Below are positions 8,964 through 17,991 of a stretch of 42,695 nucleotides of DNA, one piece after another (position 1 is the stretch's first letter; the number at the start of each line of letters is the position of its first letter). Origin of the DNA: an uncultured Ruminococcus sp. GTDB taxonomy: Bacteria > Bacillota > Clostridia > Oscillospirales > Acutalibacteraceae. The notes under the pieces are model-generated. The model was not told where the DNA came from. It saw only the letters and a list, made by a program, of their open reading frames with translations, and did no database searches. Both the position numbers and the translations under genes were made by a program. The stretch is taken from contig CADBZY010000019.1 of assembly GCA_902799245.1 (NCBI GenBank), positions 1 to 42,695 on the forward strand, written 5' to 3'.

Positions 8964-10071
8964 TAAAATAGCGGTAACCCGTTCATCAATGCCGGACTTT
9001 GAGGAATACTGCAGGGAAATAAAAGATTTGTGGGACAGCAGATGGCTCACAAACAACGGCGTCAAGCACCGTCAATTCGAACAGCAGTTGAAGGATTATC
9101 TCCACACGCCAAACGTCACGCTCTTTGCCAACGGACACCTCGCGCTCGAACACATTATCGAAGCGTTCGAATTTCCAGAGGGTGGAGAAGTAATTACAAC
9201 TCCTTTTACCTTTGCATCCACTACCCACGCCATTGTACGCAGCAGACTTAACCCTGTATTCTGTGACATCAAAAGCGCCGATTACACAATGGATGAGAGT
9301 CTGATCGAGGAACTCATCACCGATAATACATGCGCTATTATTCCTGTGCACGTTTACGGCAACTTATGCAATATAGAGGCAATACAGAATATTTCGGAAA
9401 AATATTCGCTTAAGATCATTTACGATGCGGCACATTCCTTTGGCGTCCAATACAAAGGAATCAGCACCGCTAATTTCGGTGACGCGACAATGTTCAGCTT
9501 CCATGCCACCAAGGTTTTCCATACTATCGAAGGCGGTGCAATCTGCTGTAAGGATGAAGAATTGGCACATCGGCTCTGCGAGATAAAGAATTTCGGCATT
9601 CACAATCCTGAAAGCACCCTTTACATCGGTGGAAACGCCAAAATGAATGAATTCCAGGCTGCCATGGGCATATGTAATCTGCGTCACCTCTCCGATGAAA
9701 TAAATAAAAGAAAAGCCGTGACAAAGCGGTATATTTCCCGGCTTTCCGGTGTGGAAGGTATCAGCCTTTGTGACGCTCAGCCTGATGTCCAAAGCAATTA
9801 TGCTTACTTTCCCGTCGTTTTCGACCCGGACAAATTCGGCGCGGACAGAGACGATGTATTCGCCGCTCTTGCGGAAAACAATATCGGAGCAAGAAAGTAT
9901 TTTTATCCTCTGACAAGCTCATTTGAATGCTACAGGGACAGATTTAACCCGAATGAAACGCCTGTCGCACTCCGTATCAGCCAAAGTGTTCTTACACTTC
10001 CCCTCTACGCGGATCTCAGTTTTGACGACGTCGACAGAATATGCGATATTATTTTGAATTGTAATAAATAA
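8956..10071 (+). CDS. DegT/DnrJ/EryC1/StrS-family sugar aminotransferase
   Basis: This 371-residue PLP-dependent aminotransferase acts on nucleotide-linked keto sugars. Visible motifs are TTPFTFASTTHA (80-91), the cofactor-binding aspartate in YDAAHSFG (D157) and the Schiff-base lysine in FSFHATKVF (K186). The start at 8956 (MNDKIAV) is preferred over an in-frame upstream codon at 8935 because CGGAGG lies at 8941-8946. With RmlA and RmlB just downstream, the likely substrate is dTDP-4-keto-6-deoxyglucose, giving a dTDP-4-amino-4,6-dideoxyhexose as in VioA-type pathways. This substrate is inference from context. The gene overlaps the pyruvyltransferase stop. Confidence 0.88.
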   Translation: MNDKIAVTRSSMPDFEEYCREIKDLWDSRWLTNNGVKHRQFEQQLKDYLHTPNVTLFANGHLALEHIIEAFEFPEGGEVITTPFTFASTTHAIVRSRLNPVFCDIKSADYTMDESLIEELITDNTCAIIPVHVYGNLCNIEAIQNISEKYSLKIIYDAAHSFGVQYKGISTANFGDATMFSFHATKVFHTIEGGAICCKDEELAHRLCEIKNFGIHNPESTLYIGGNAKMNEFQAAMGICNLRHLSDEINKRKAVTKRYISRLSGVEGISLCDAQPDVQSNYAYFPVVFDPDKFGADRDDVFAALAENNIGARKYFYPLTSSFECYRDRFNPNETPVALRISQSVLTLPLYADLSFDDVDRICDIILNCNK

Positions 10072-10101
10072 TAGTTTTTATAGTTTAGGAGCGTGCTTTC
10101 A

Positions 10102-10986
10102 ATGAAAGGAATAATTTTAGCAGGAGGCTCGGGTACGAGGCTTTATCCCCTGACCAAGGTAACTTCAAAGCAGCTGCTTCCTGTATACGACAAACCTATG
10201 ATCTACTATCCACTGTCAACGCTCATGCTGGCAGGCATAAGGGATATTCTGATTATTTCCACACCTTCCGATACTCCAAGATTTAAAGAATTGCTTGGAG
10301 ATGGCAGCGACATGGGTATCGAGCTTTCCTATGCGGTTCAGCCTTCCCCCGACGGGCTTGCTCAGGCCTTTATAATCGGGGAAGAATTTATCGGCGACGA
10401 CAGCTGTGCCATGATCCTCGGAGATAACATATTCTACGGAGGATGGTTCAGAAAAAACCTGCAGGAAGCTGTCAAAAACGCCGAAAGCGGAAAGGCCACC
10501 ATCTTCGGCTATTATGTGCAGGATCCGGAGCGATTCGGTATAGTGGAATTTGACAAAGAGAAAAACGTCCTTTCTGTTGAGGAAAAGCCATCTGAGCCTA
10601 AATCAAATTACGCCATTACGGGGTTGTATTTTTATCCAAAAGGTGCAAGCGCAATGGCCAAACAGGTAAAACCATCCTACAGAGGCGAAATGGAAATTAC
10701 CGACATGAACCGACTTTATTTAGAGCGGGACGAGTTAAAGGTGCAGATTCTCGGCAGAGGCTTTGCATGGCTTGATACTGGTACCATGGAAAGTCTGATG
10801 GATGCTTCTTCCTTCATTCGCACAGTGCAGTGCAGACAGGGAGTGGTTATTTCCTCACCGGAGGAAATAGCCTACTACGAAAAATGGATAACGAAAGAAC
10901 AGCTTCTCCACTCGGCCGAAATGTACGGAAAATCCCCCTATGGCGAGCATCTGCGCAGAGTGGCAGACGGATTATTCTCCTATTGA
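10102..10986 (+). CDS. rmlA: Glucose-1-phosphate thymidylyltransferase
   Basis: This 294-residue enzyme makes dTDP-glucose from dTTP and glucose 1-phosphate in the cytoplasm. The first residues, [18 protein letters not shown], are the nucleotidyltransferase signature of RmlA (RfbA), and length and layout match the short class. [16 protein letters not shown] and ILGDNIFYG are also typical. The ATG at 10102 is chosen over an in-frame GTG at 10093 because TAGGAG at 10086-10091 has proper spacing only to the ATG. It feeds RmlB, encoded next. No rmlC or rmlD is seen, so the pathway here probably does not lead to rhamnose. Confidence 0.95.
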   Translation: MKGIILAGGSGTRLYPLTKVTSKQLLPVYDKPMIYYPLSTLMLAGIRDILIISTPSDTPRFKELLGDGSDMGIELSYAVQPSPDGLAQAFIIGEEFIGDDSCAMILGDNIFYGGWFRKNLQEAVKNAESGKATIFGYYVQDPERFGIVEFDKEKNVLSVEEKPSEPKSNYAITGLYFYPKGASAMAKQVKPSYRGEMEITDMNRLYLERDELKVQILGRGFAWLDTGTMESLMDASSFIRTVQCRQGVVISSPEEIAYYEKWITKEQLLHSAEMYGKSPYGEHLRRVADGLFSY

Positions 10987-10996
10987 GGTGGTTTGA

Positions 10997-12016
10997 ATGA
11001 ATATTTTTGTTACAGGCGGAGCGGGATTTATCGGAGCAAATTATATTTTCTATATGCTGCGGGAGCATCCGGAATATCGCATCGTATGTCTTGACAAACT
11101 TACATACGCCGGCAATCTCTCTACATTGGAGCCTATCATACAGAACCCTAATTTCCGCTTTGAAAAGATCGACATCTGCGACCGTGAAGCCGTTTGTGGG
11201 CTTTTTGAAGAAGAGAAACCGGATATTGTCGTCAATTTTGCAGCTGAAAGCCATGTTGATCGCTCTATTGAAGATCCCGAGGTTTTCCTGCGCACCAACA
11301 TTTTAGGTACACAGGTGCTTATGGACGCCTGTCGGAAGTACGGCATCCAGAGATTTCATCAGGTGAGCACCGACGAGGTTTACGGCGATCTCCCACTTGA
11401 CAAACCAGACCTGTTCTTCACCGAAAAGACTCCGCTTCACGCAAGTTCTCCCTACAGCGCGTCAAAAGCAAGCGCCGATATGCTTGTACAGGCCTATCAC
11501 AGAACATATGGGCTTCCTGCTACTATTTCCCGCTGTTCCAATAATTACGGGCCCTATCAGTTTCCTGAGAAGCTAATCCCGCTCATGATCGCCAATGCCC
11601 TTGCAGACAAGCCTCTTCCCGTTTACGGTGACGGTCTGAATGTCCGTGACTGGCTCTATGTGGAGGATCACTGCCGCGCCATCGATCTGATCATTCATAA
11701 CGGACGTGTCGGAGAGGTTTACAACGTCGGCGGACACAACGAAATGAGCAACATCAGCATTGTTAAGCTCATATGCAGCGAGCTCGGCAAACCGGAAACC
11801 CTGATAAAATATGTCACCGACAGAAAAGGCCACGACAGACGCTACGCCATCGACCCGGACAAGATTCATTCTGAGCTTGGCTGGCTTCCCGAAACAAAAT
11901 TTGCGGACGGCATTAAGGAAACCGTCAGATGGTACCTGAATAACAAAGAATGGTGGGAAACCATTGTTTCGGGCGAATACAAAAACTACTACGAAAAAAT
12001 GTATGGCAATAAGTAA
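10997..12016 (+). CDS. rmlB: dTDP-glucose 4,6-dehydratase
   Basis: This 339-residue NAD-dependent extended SDR converts dTDP-glucose to dTDP-4-keto-6-deoxyglucose. It begins with VTGGAGFIGANYI (NAD loop). It carries VSTDEVYGDLP with the active-site Asp-Glu pair, and the catalytic YSASKASAD. RNNYGP-like sugar-binding residues are in SNNYGPYQFPEKLIP. The start has GAGGTGG upstream. It is the last gene of the polysaccharide operon and is followed by a strong terminator. Its product is the expected substrate of the DegT aminotransferase two genes upstream. Confidence 0.96.
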   Translation: MNIFVTGGAGFIGANYIFYMLREHPEYRIVCLDKLTYAGNLSTLEPIIQNPNFRFEKIDICDREAVCGLFEEEKPDIVVNFAAESHVDRSIEDPEVFLRTNILGTQVLMDACRKYGIQRFHQVSTDEVYGDLPLDKPDLFFTEKTPLHASSPYSASKASADMLVQAYHRTYGLPATISRCSNNYGPYQFPEKLIPLMIANALADKPLPVYGDGLNVRDWLYVEDHCRAIDLIIHNGRVGEVYNVGGHNEMSNISIVKLICSELGKPETLIKYVTDRKGHDRRYAIDPDKIHSELGWLPETKFADGIKETVRWYLNNKEWWETIVSGEYKNYYEKMYGNK

Positions 12017-12024
12017 GGCTTAAT

Positions 12025-12079
12025 AAAAAGCAGCACATAATGATCTGCAATCTCCAATGATCATTATGTGCTGTTTTTT
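12025..12079 (+). terminator. Intrinsic terminator of the polysaccharide operon
   Basis: A perfect 15-bp stem (12031-12045 with 12059-12073, loop 13 nt) is followed by six T residues (12074-12079). It lies just after the rmlB stop. An A-tract before the stem could let it act weakly on the minus strand as well. Confidence 0.92.
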
Positions 12080-12099
12080 GCATCTTCCCCTGTAAAAGC

Positions 12100-12139
12100 A
12101 AAAAAACACCGACGCAAATTGACAAAATCTACGTCGGTG
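12100..12139 (-). terminator. Intrinsic terminator of ftsZ
   Basis: On the minus strand, CACCGACG and CGTCGGTG arms (12132-12139 and 12107-12114) form an 8-bp stem. A run of seven T residues, the complement of 12100-12106, follows. It lies about 25 bp past the ftsZ stop, back to back with the terminator of the convergent polysaccharide operon. Confidence 0.85.
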
Positions 12140-12164
12140 AGTAAGTGCAGTTGTAATGAGATAA

Positions 12165-13295
12165 TTATCTCTTGCCGAAGATAGTCATGATGTCGAAGTA
12201 ATCCTCATCATTCTTCTCGTTGATAGTGGAGTCTGTACCTGCGCGCGCGTTGGGATTGGTCTTTCCACCCTGAGGAGCCGCCTTTCTGACAGGCTGCTTG
12301 GGTGTTGCCGCTGCGGTCTGCTCCTTCTTCTCGGGATCGAGGGAGAAGCCGGTTGCAATAACGGTAACTCTCATCTCATCGTCCATGTTCTCGTCAAATG
12401 CAGCACCCCAGATAATCGTCGCATCGGGATGTGCTGCCTTGGTGATCATGGTGGAAGCAACGTCGACCTCTTCGAGGTTAATGTCATTGGAAGACGTAAT
12501 GTTGATAATAACGCCTCTTGCGCCGTTGATGGAGGTCTCGAGCAGCGGGCTGGAAATGGCGGCATGAGCAGCCATAGAAGCCTTCTCCTTACCCTGTGCG
12601 GAACCCACACCCATGTGAGCGTAGCCGGCGTCCTTCATAACTGCGGTGACGTCTGCAAAGTCGAGGTTGACAAGTCCGGGGCTGTTGATGAGGTCAGAAA
12701 TGCTCTGAACGCCCTGACGGAGAACGTCATCAGCGATGGTGAACGCGTTGGCAAGTGTGATCTTCTGGTCGGAAACCAGCTTCAGTCTTTCATTGGGGAT
12801 AACAACGAGGGAATCTACATGCTCGCGGAGAGCGGCAATGCCTGCCTCGGCCTGCTCCATGCGCTTTCTGCCTTCAAAAGCAAAGGGCTTGGTGACAATA
12901 CCGACTGTGAGAATACCCATTTCCTTGGCAATCTCGGCAATAACGGGAGCTGCGCCTGTACCGGTGCCGCCGCCCATACCTGCAGTGATGAACACCATGT
13001 CAGTGCCTCTGAGTGCTGCTTCGATGTCTTCCTTGCTCTCCTCGGCTGCACGCTGTCCTCTTGCGGGATCTGCGCCTGCGCCCTTACCCTTGGTGATTTT
13101 CTCACCGATCTGAATCTTGTGGGTAGCCTGTGAACGGTGAAGAGCCTGTACATCTGTATTTATCGAGATAAATTCAACGCTGTTGACGCCCATCTGGATC
13201 ATGCGGTTAACTGCGTTTCCGCCACCGCCGCCTGCGCCGATAACCTTAATCTGAACAACGTTATTCTCGAAATCCTGATCAAATTCAAAAGCCAT
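12165..13295 (-). CDS. ftsZ: Cell division GTPase FtsZ
   Basis: This 376-residue tubulin homologue polymerises into the Z ring at midcell. It shows the N-terminal [13 protein letters not shown] (21-33), the GTP-binding tubulin signature [11 protein letters not shown] (108-118) and the NLDFADV switch region. A variable linker rich in Gln, Pro and Ala leads to a C-terminal peptide ending [12 protein letters not shown]. That is the likely docking tail for membrane anchors, and its FDIMTIF core differs somewhat from the usual DIPTFLR type. The ATG has GGAGG upstream. It is the last gene of the cluster, has its own promoter and terminator, and has no ftsA or sepF beside it. Confidence 0.98.
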   Translation of the reverse strand: MAFEFDQDFENNVVQIKVIGAGGGGGNAVNRMIQMGVNSVEFISINTDVQALHRSQATHKIQIGEKITKGKGAGADPARGQRAAEESKEDIEAALRGTDMVFITAGMGGGTGTGAAPVIAEIAKEMGILTVGIVTKPFAFEGRKRMEQAEAGIAALREHVDSLVVIPNERLKLVSDQKITLANAFTIADDVLRQGVQSISDLINSPGLVNLDFADVTAVMKDAGYAHMGVGSAQGKEKASMAAHAAISSPLLETSINGARGVIINITSSNDINLEEVDVASTMITKAAHPDATIIWGAAFDENMDDEMRVTVIATGFSLDPEKKEQTAAATPKQPVRKAAPQGGKTNPNARAGTDSTINEKNDEDYFDIMTIFGKR

Positions 13296-13391
13296 TTTAA
13301 ATTTCCTCCTGCTTAGGATTTTTCGAGTAAGTATGGACGAAATAATGTCCCCCTGTACTCACATTCCTTCATTTTTACATGTCTAAATAAT

Positions 13392-13420
13392 ACTATAGCG
13401 TATTCAAGACAAAATTTCAA
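13392..13420 (-). promoter_or_regulatory. Promoter of ftsZ
   Basis: On the minus strand, TTGAAA (13415-13420) and TATAGT (13392-13397) are separated by 17 bp. It lies about 100 bp before the ftsZ ATG in a 292-bp gap after ftsQ. No convincing terminator for ftsQ is seen in the gap, so ftsZ may be read both from here and from upstream. Confidence 0.65.
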
Positions 13421-13587
13421 TAGGTATTTTATAAAAATCGACGTACTGAGAGAAATTTTTTTTTCGACTTTGTGCGGAAATATATGCAAAATAACAACAG
13501 CATTCTCTCAATTTACTTTTTCTTTGTAGCAATCATCAAGTATATTGTGCAATTTGCGCTTTTTCCGGAGCAAATCTTTTTTCCACG

Positions 13588-15210
13588 TTATTCGGTTTTT
13601 ATCTTTCCTTTAAACCAATCGTCACCTGTAGTCATAAATATTTCAGCCAATTCATACAATCGACGGCGGTTCGTCTCACGTCTCTGTTCGCGTATGCGCT
13701 CGACTTCTTCCTCTGAGATTTCATATTCAGGTCTGAAAAACACGTTATTTTTGCTGAATTTCAGCTCACCCCTGCTGGTTTCGGAGAGAAAACCTTCTTC
13801 ATAAATCAAGGCGTACATTTCTTTCAGATGAAAAGCAATTGTCTTTGCGTATATCTCTTTGCCAAAGATAACAGTGATTCGTTTGTCATACACGGCCTCG
13901 TATCCTCTGTCTCCGTATTTCATCGCTGTCAGCTTCATCTTCTGGGTTTCAAACGCCTTTTTGATGACTGTAAAATTTCTAATATAGCCAATCTGCTTTT
14001 CATCCGTGATGAATCCGTCCTTACGATTTAGCATGATGTCAAGTCCCGTAAGCAGAGGCAGCTTTCTGGATTCGGCAATTTCGCTCGCGCTGTTGTAGTC
14101 GGGCGTTGACGGAGGTGTTTCTGTCTGATCCTTCTCGCTTACATACGTTTTGTTTTCAGACGACTCCAGCAATTTACCATCCGTGCTGATGACAGACCAA
14201 TTACCTGTGGAGGACTGGGCTACACCGAGTACATCCGCCTTCTTGACATTAATAACCACCGATGACGGGAGCTTGCGCTCTATTTGGCATTCCGAAATAT
14301 ACGGCAGTTCTTTTTCTACTTTTTTTTCTATCTCATCGGCAGACAGAAACAGTATGTTGCTGCCTTTGCGTATGCTGCAAACACTTTTAATTCTTGCGTC
14401 ACCGTAGGGATTTTCGCCCTTAACCGTTATCGTTCTGACATTAAAAAATACCGTCACACCTACCGAAGCAAGAAAGACAAGCAGCAGTGTTATCATAAGT
14501 ACGTTCAGTGCGCCGGAACGCTTCTTTTTATGGCGGTAGAATGAGCGATTGGCCACTGTCGGGGAAATCACGCCGCGTGCCTTCGCGTTTCTGGCGGCGC
14601 GCGCATGTTCTTTTACCGAAGATGTACCCTTGTTTTTGACGGCAATTTCTGCCATGGAACGCTTGCTGTTTCCTGCTGCGCCGCTGTTCGAGGAACGCTT
14701 CTTCTTTTTCTTCTGCTGTTCCTGCACTCGGCGGGAGGCAGCGGATTTCTTCGGGCGTTTTTTGTCGGGGTACTTCAGATAATACTTTTCGACAGCCGAA
14801 CTGTAATGATCTTCCTTGCCAAGTGCGTTGCTGTACCGTTCCTCCGCAGTCATGCCGGATGAATTTGCCTCACTTTTTCTTCCCGTATCATTACTTTTTG
14901 CTGTTCCGCTTTTGTTGTTTTGTTCCTTCACCGATTTTGTTTTTTTGGTTTTTCTGTTCTTTGGTTTCTTTGTCTTCTTATCTGCTATCGCTTCTTGACT
15001 TTTCGATTCCTGTTTGTTAGTTTTTTTAGGTTCTGATGACTCCGATAACTTTGTCTGCGCAGGGCGAACAAGCTTAAGTTCCGCGTAGTTAATCTTCGAC
15101 TTATTGCTGTAGGCTCTGGCGTATTTGGACATGTCCGTTTTTATCGGTTGGACAGCTTCCGTACGGCTTTCGACGGTAACTTTGCTGTCCCTTTTCTTTT
15201 TACTGTCCAA
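13588..15210 (-). CDS. ftsQ: Division protein FtsQ/DivIB with a very long basic N-terminal tail
   Basis: This 540-residue protein has one transmembrane helix at about 234-256. A POTRA-type domain follows immediately (VRTITVKGENPYGDARIKSV onward) and then a FtsQ-like beta domain. FtsQ/DivIB links the FtsL-FtsB/DivIC complex to septal wall synthesis on the outer face of the membrane. The cytoplasmic N-terminus of about 230 residues is extremely rich in Lys, Ser, Arg and Asn, and low in complexity. Typical Firmicutes homologues have about 30-100 residues there. The start is TTG with TAGGAG about 11 nt upstream; no better codon is near. It follows murG closely. Confidence 0.88.
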   Translation of the reverse strand: MDSKKKRDSKVTVESRTEAVQPIKTDMSKYARAYSNKSKINYAELKLVRPAQTKLSESSEPKKTNKQESKSQEAIADKKTKKPKNRKTKKTKSVKEQNNKSGTAKSNDTGRKSEANSSGMTAEERYSNALGKEDHYSSAVEKYYLKYPDKKRPKKSAASRRVQEQQKKKKKRSSNSGAAGNSKRSMAEIAVKNKGTSSVKEHARAARNAKARGVISPTVANRSFYRHKKKRSGALNVLMITLLLVFLASVGVTVFFNVRTITVKGENPYGDARIKSVCSIRKGSNILFLSADEIEKKVEKELPYISECQIERKLPSSVVINVKKADVLGVAQSSTGNWSVISTDGKLLESSENKTYVSEKDQTETPPSTPDYNSASEIAESRKLPLLTGLDIMLNRKDGFITDEKQIGYIRNFTVIKKAFETQKMKLTAMKYGDRGYEAVYDKRITVIFGKEIYAKTIAFHLKEMYALIYEEGFLSETSRGELKFSKNNVFFRPEYEISEEEVERIREQRRETNRRRLYELAEIFMTTGDDWFKGKIKTE

Positions 15211-15235
15211 TCGTTTTTCAACTCCTAACCTTCTT

Positions 15236-16366
15236 TTACATTTTTCCGTGCTTTTTCAGTGTATCGCACACTACCTCGTAAATTCTTTCTCTTGAATCAA
15301 GTATCGCCATCTTTCTCGCATTTTCTGACATTTCATCCAGCTTTGCCCTGTCGCCCGCCAGCTTATCTGCCTTTTCGGTGAGAAGCTGAGGTGTAATGTC
15401 CTTCTCGACGATAATGTCGGCAGCTCCACGGTCAACCATCGCCATGGCATTGTAATACTGGTGGTTTTCCGCTACATTGGGCGATGGAATGAGGATGGCC
15501 GCCTTGCCCAGCGCCTGTATCTCCGTAAGCGCCATCGCGCCCGAACGGCAGATTACCAGATCCGCCGCTGCCATTACTCTCGGCATGTCGCTTATGTATT
15601 CGCGCACATCGAGATTCGGGCAGCTTTTGAGGTCGACCCCTCTCTTCTTCAGCTCTTCAAGAACAAAACTGCCGTATTTGCCGTAACCGTGAATATGCTG
15701 ATACCTGCCGTCCTTCGCACTGCGCGCAAGCAGGTCCAGCATCGATTCGTTGATGGTTCTCGCCCCCAGAGAACCGCCGAAGGACACAATCAGCGGACGG
15801 TCGTCCACCTTAAGCTCCCTGCGCGCCCGTGCCTTGTCGTACTCCAGCACCTCCGCTCGCACAGGATTACCTGTTACCACGAATTCGGCGTCAGCGGAAA
15901 TCCGATCCTTGGCATCCTCAACAGCGAGCATCACACAGTCGCAATAACGGGCAAGCATCTTCACGGTGACGCCCGGGAAGGCATTTGCCTCATGCACCAG
16001 CACCGGAACGCCCATCTGGGCAGCCTTCCGAAGAACAGGCCCGCAGACATATCCGCCGGTGCCGATAGCAATATCCGGTTTAAACTCACGTATGATCTTC
16101 GCGGCGCGAGGGCCTGACAAAAGGAGATGCCCTGCTGCCTCAAAATTCCGCTTGATGTTTTCGAGTGTCAGCTTGCGCTGGAATCCCGAAACCGGCATGG
16201 ATGTGTAATCAAATCCCGCCTGGGGAACCAGCTTTGACTCCATTCCCGTGGGGGTTCCTACAAACAGAATCTCCGCATCGGGAATATTTTTCTTTATCGT
16301 ATCGGCAATTGCCAGCGCGGGATTGATATGCCCCGCCGTGCCGCCTCCTGACATCAGTACCTTCAT
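15236..16366 (-). CDS. murG: UDP-GlcNAc:lipid I N-acetylglucosaminyltransferase MurG
   Basis: This 376-residue GT28 enzyme adds GlcNAc to lipid I, giving lipid II on the inner face of the cytoplasmic membrane. The N-terminal GGGTAGHINPALAIA is the diagnostic first G-loop. A second appears as SFGGSLGARTIN, and the UDP-GlcNAc-binding SGAMALTEIQALGKAAILIP lies in the C-terminal half. The length matches the family. The ATG has an AGGAG site upstream. It lies between ftsW and ftsQ in the usual order. murB, sometimes found next to it, is missing here. Confidence 0.97.
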   Translation of the reverse strand: MKVLMSGGGTAGHINPALAIADTIKKNIPDAEILFVGTPTGMESKLVPQAGFDYTSMPVSGFQRKLTLENIKRNFEAAGHLLLSGPRAAKIIREFKPDIAIGTGGYVCGPVLRKAAQMGVPVLVHEANAFPGVTVKMLARYCDCVMLAVEDAKDRISADAEFVVTGNPVRAEVLEYDKARARRELKVDDRPLIVSFGGSLGARTINESMLDLLARSAKDGRYQHIHGYGKYGSFVLEELKKRGVDLKSCPNLDVREYISDMPRVMAAADLVICRSGAMALTEIQALGKAAILIPSPNVAENHQYYNAMAMVDRGAADIIVEKDITPQLLTEKADKLAGDRAKLDEMSENARKMAILDSRERIYEVVCDTLKKHGKM

Positions 16367-16381
16367 GATGATCTGCTCCTT

Positions 16382-17821
16382 TCACATTACCTTATTGGGT
16401 GAACTTCGCGATATGGCCAGTAACACGCCGATCTCCGCCAGCAGCATAATGATGGACGTTCCGCCATAACTGAAAAACGGTAGGCTTATGCCGGTATTCG
16501 GCACCATATTGGTGACAACGGCAACATTCAGCAGCATCTGATAGCCTATCTGCGAGGTTATGCCTATTCCCACGAAACGGCGGAATCTGTCCGGATTGGC
16601 CACGCTCAGGGCAAAGCCTCTCCACACAAAGGCTACAAATATGAGAATGATAATGATGGCGCCGACAAGCCCGACCTCTTCGCAGACAACGGCAAAGATG
16701 AAATCGTTCTGCGGCTCGGCAATATACATATACTTCTGACGGGAATTGCCGAATCCCGCGCCGAAAATGCCGCCTGAGCTGATGGCATAAAGCGACTGCA
16801 CGGTCTGCCATCCGTCGCCCTTCGCGTCGGCAAAGGGATCGAGCCACATCTCGACTCTCGTCCTTCCGTAGGGAACCACTCCCAAAAACACGATGAGATA
16901 AACCCCTATCGCAGCCAGAACCAGCAGGGTAATAAAGTATTCCCTTCGTGTGCCTCCCAGAAGCATCTGCGTGCCGACTATCATCAGAATAATGATGGTA
17001 CAGGAAAGATGAGGCTCCGCTACCAGAAGAACAAGGATCGGCAATACTCTCCACACGAACGGCCATACACCTGTGATGAAACTCCTGTGAATGGTGTAAA
17101 AGAATCTGTATCTCTTGCTCTTGGAAGCCTTCAGCTTTCTCTTCTGACTGCCGTACGTCATAACGTTAATCTCTTTATAATGATAGGCAATAAAAGTGGC
17201 GCAAACCAGAATTGCCGTAAACTTGGCTATTTCAGAAGGTTGGAAGGAAAAGGAGCCAACGCCTATCCAGCGGTGAACGCCGTTCACTTTTTTCATGAAT
17301 AAAACCACAACCAGCAGCACCAGAGAGATAAACCAAAGAATATACGCCGTCTTGCCCTTCAGTTTGTCAGGGGATACCGTTGACATCAGGAGCATCGCAA
17401 GTACACCTAAAATACTGAAAACCAGCTGTCGGTTAATGAAATACATGCTATCTCCGTGATAGCTGTATGCATAGGCATAACTGGCAGACGACATCATAAT
17501 AAAGCCTACAACAACAAGAACGATGACAAGAACAAACAACGGTTTGTCATACGCCATAGTCTTGTTGAGCATAACGTCCCTTGTGTTGAACGCCATGTTC
17601 TTTACGCCGTCCCACGCCATACCGGGAAGCTGCTTTACGGGAATCTTGTTTCTGTCTTTTTTTCCGAAATCCGTTTCAAAGCCCAGCTTGTCAAGAAATC
17701 TGTCGAACGCATTGCCTGACGCCTTTGACGGTGCGGATTTACTGGAAACGGTCATCACTTGTGACGGCTCCGGCAAACGTTTTGTACCCTTTTCAGCCGT
17801 TTTTTTCTCCAAACGCCTCAT
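16382..17821 (-). CDS. ftsW: SEDS-family septal glycosyltransferase FtsW
   Basis: This 479-residue polytopic protein of the SEDS family (FtsW, RodA, SpoVE) polymerises septal peptidoglycan together with a class B penicillin-binding protein. About 85 hydrophilic residues precede the first helix, longer than usual. Ten or so hydrophobic segments follow. Signature blocks are VNGVHRWIGVGSFSFQPSEIAKF, where the family catalytic loops begin, the late NDFIFAVVCEEVGLVG and a final GISLPFFSYGGTS. The position within the dcw cluster supports FtsW or its sporulation form SpoVE rather than RodA. The upstream gap to mraY lacks murD and holds two hairpins. Confidence 0.93.
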   Translation of the reverse strand: MRRLEKKTAEKGTKRLPEPSQVMTVSSKSAPSKASGNAFDRFLDKLGFETDFGKKDRNKIPVKQLPGMAWDGVKNMAFNTRDVMLNKTMAYDKPLFVLVIVLVVVGFIMMSSASYAYAYSYHGDSMYFINRQLVFSILGVLAMLLMSTVSPDKLKGKTAYILWFISLVLLVVVLFMKKVNGVHRWIGVGSFSFQPSEIAKFTAILVCATFIAYHYKEINVMTYGSQKRKLKASKSKRYRFFYTIHRSFITGVWPFVWRVLPILVLLVAEPHLSCTIIILMIVGTQMLLGGTRREYFITLLVLAAIGVYLIVFLGVVPYGRTRVEMWLDPFADAKGDGWQTVQSLYAISSGGIFGAGFGNSRQKYMYIAEPQNDFIFAVVCEEVGLVGAIIIILIFVAFVWRGFALSVANPDRFRRFVGIGITSQIGYQMLLNVAVVTNMVPNTGISLPFFSYGGTSIIMLLAEIGVLLAISRSSPNKVM

Positions 17822-17894
17822 CCTCCTTCTCCTGCCGTCCGGTCTGATGAATGCCGGACTGTATAAACATCTTGCAAAAAGTCTCTTAAGTCGG

Positions 17895-17921
17895 AAAAAT
17901 CCTTCCCATCAGTCGGGAAGG
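17895..17921 (-). terminator. Weak terminator or attenuator between mraY and ftsW
   Basis: On the minus strand a 7-bp stem (17915-17921 with 17901-17907, loop 7 nt) is followed by a stretch containing five T residues (complement of 17895-17899). It lies inside the dcw operon, so it may only reduce read-through into ftsW, murG and ftsQ. Confidence 0.5.
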
Positions 17922-17938
17922 CAGTTTCGCCGAAGCAG

Positions 17939-17974
17939 GCGCATTCCGCAGTCGACAATTCCTCCGGAATGCGC
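17939..17974 (-). repeat. GC-rich inverted repeat in the mraY-ftsW gap
   Basis: GCGCATTCCG (17939-17948) and CGGAATGCGC (17965-17974) form a perfect 10-bp stem with a 16-nt loop. No T run follows, so it is not a terminator by itself. It sits 18 bp after the mraY stop. It may stabilise the upstream mRNA end after processing or pair with a protein. That is speculation. Confidence 0.6.
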
Positions 17975-17991
17975 GCGCACAGTGAATCAAT

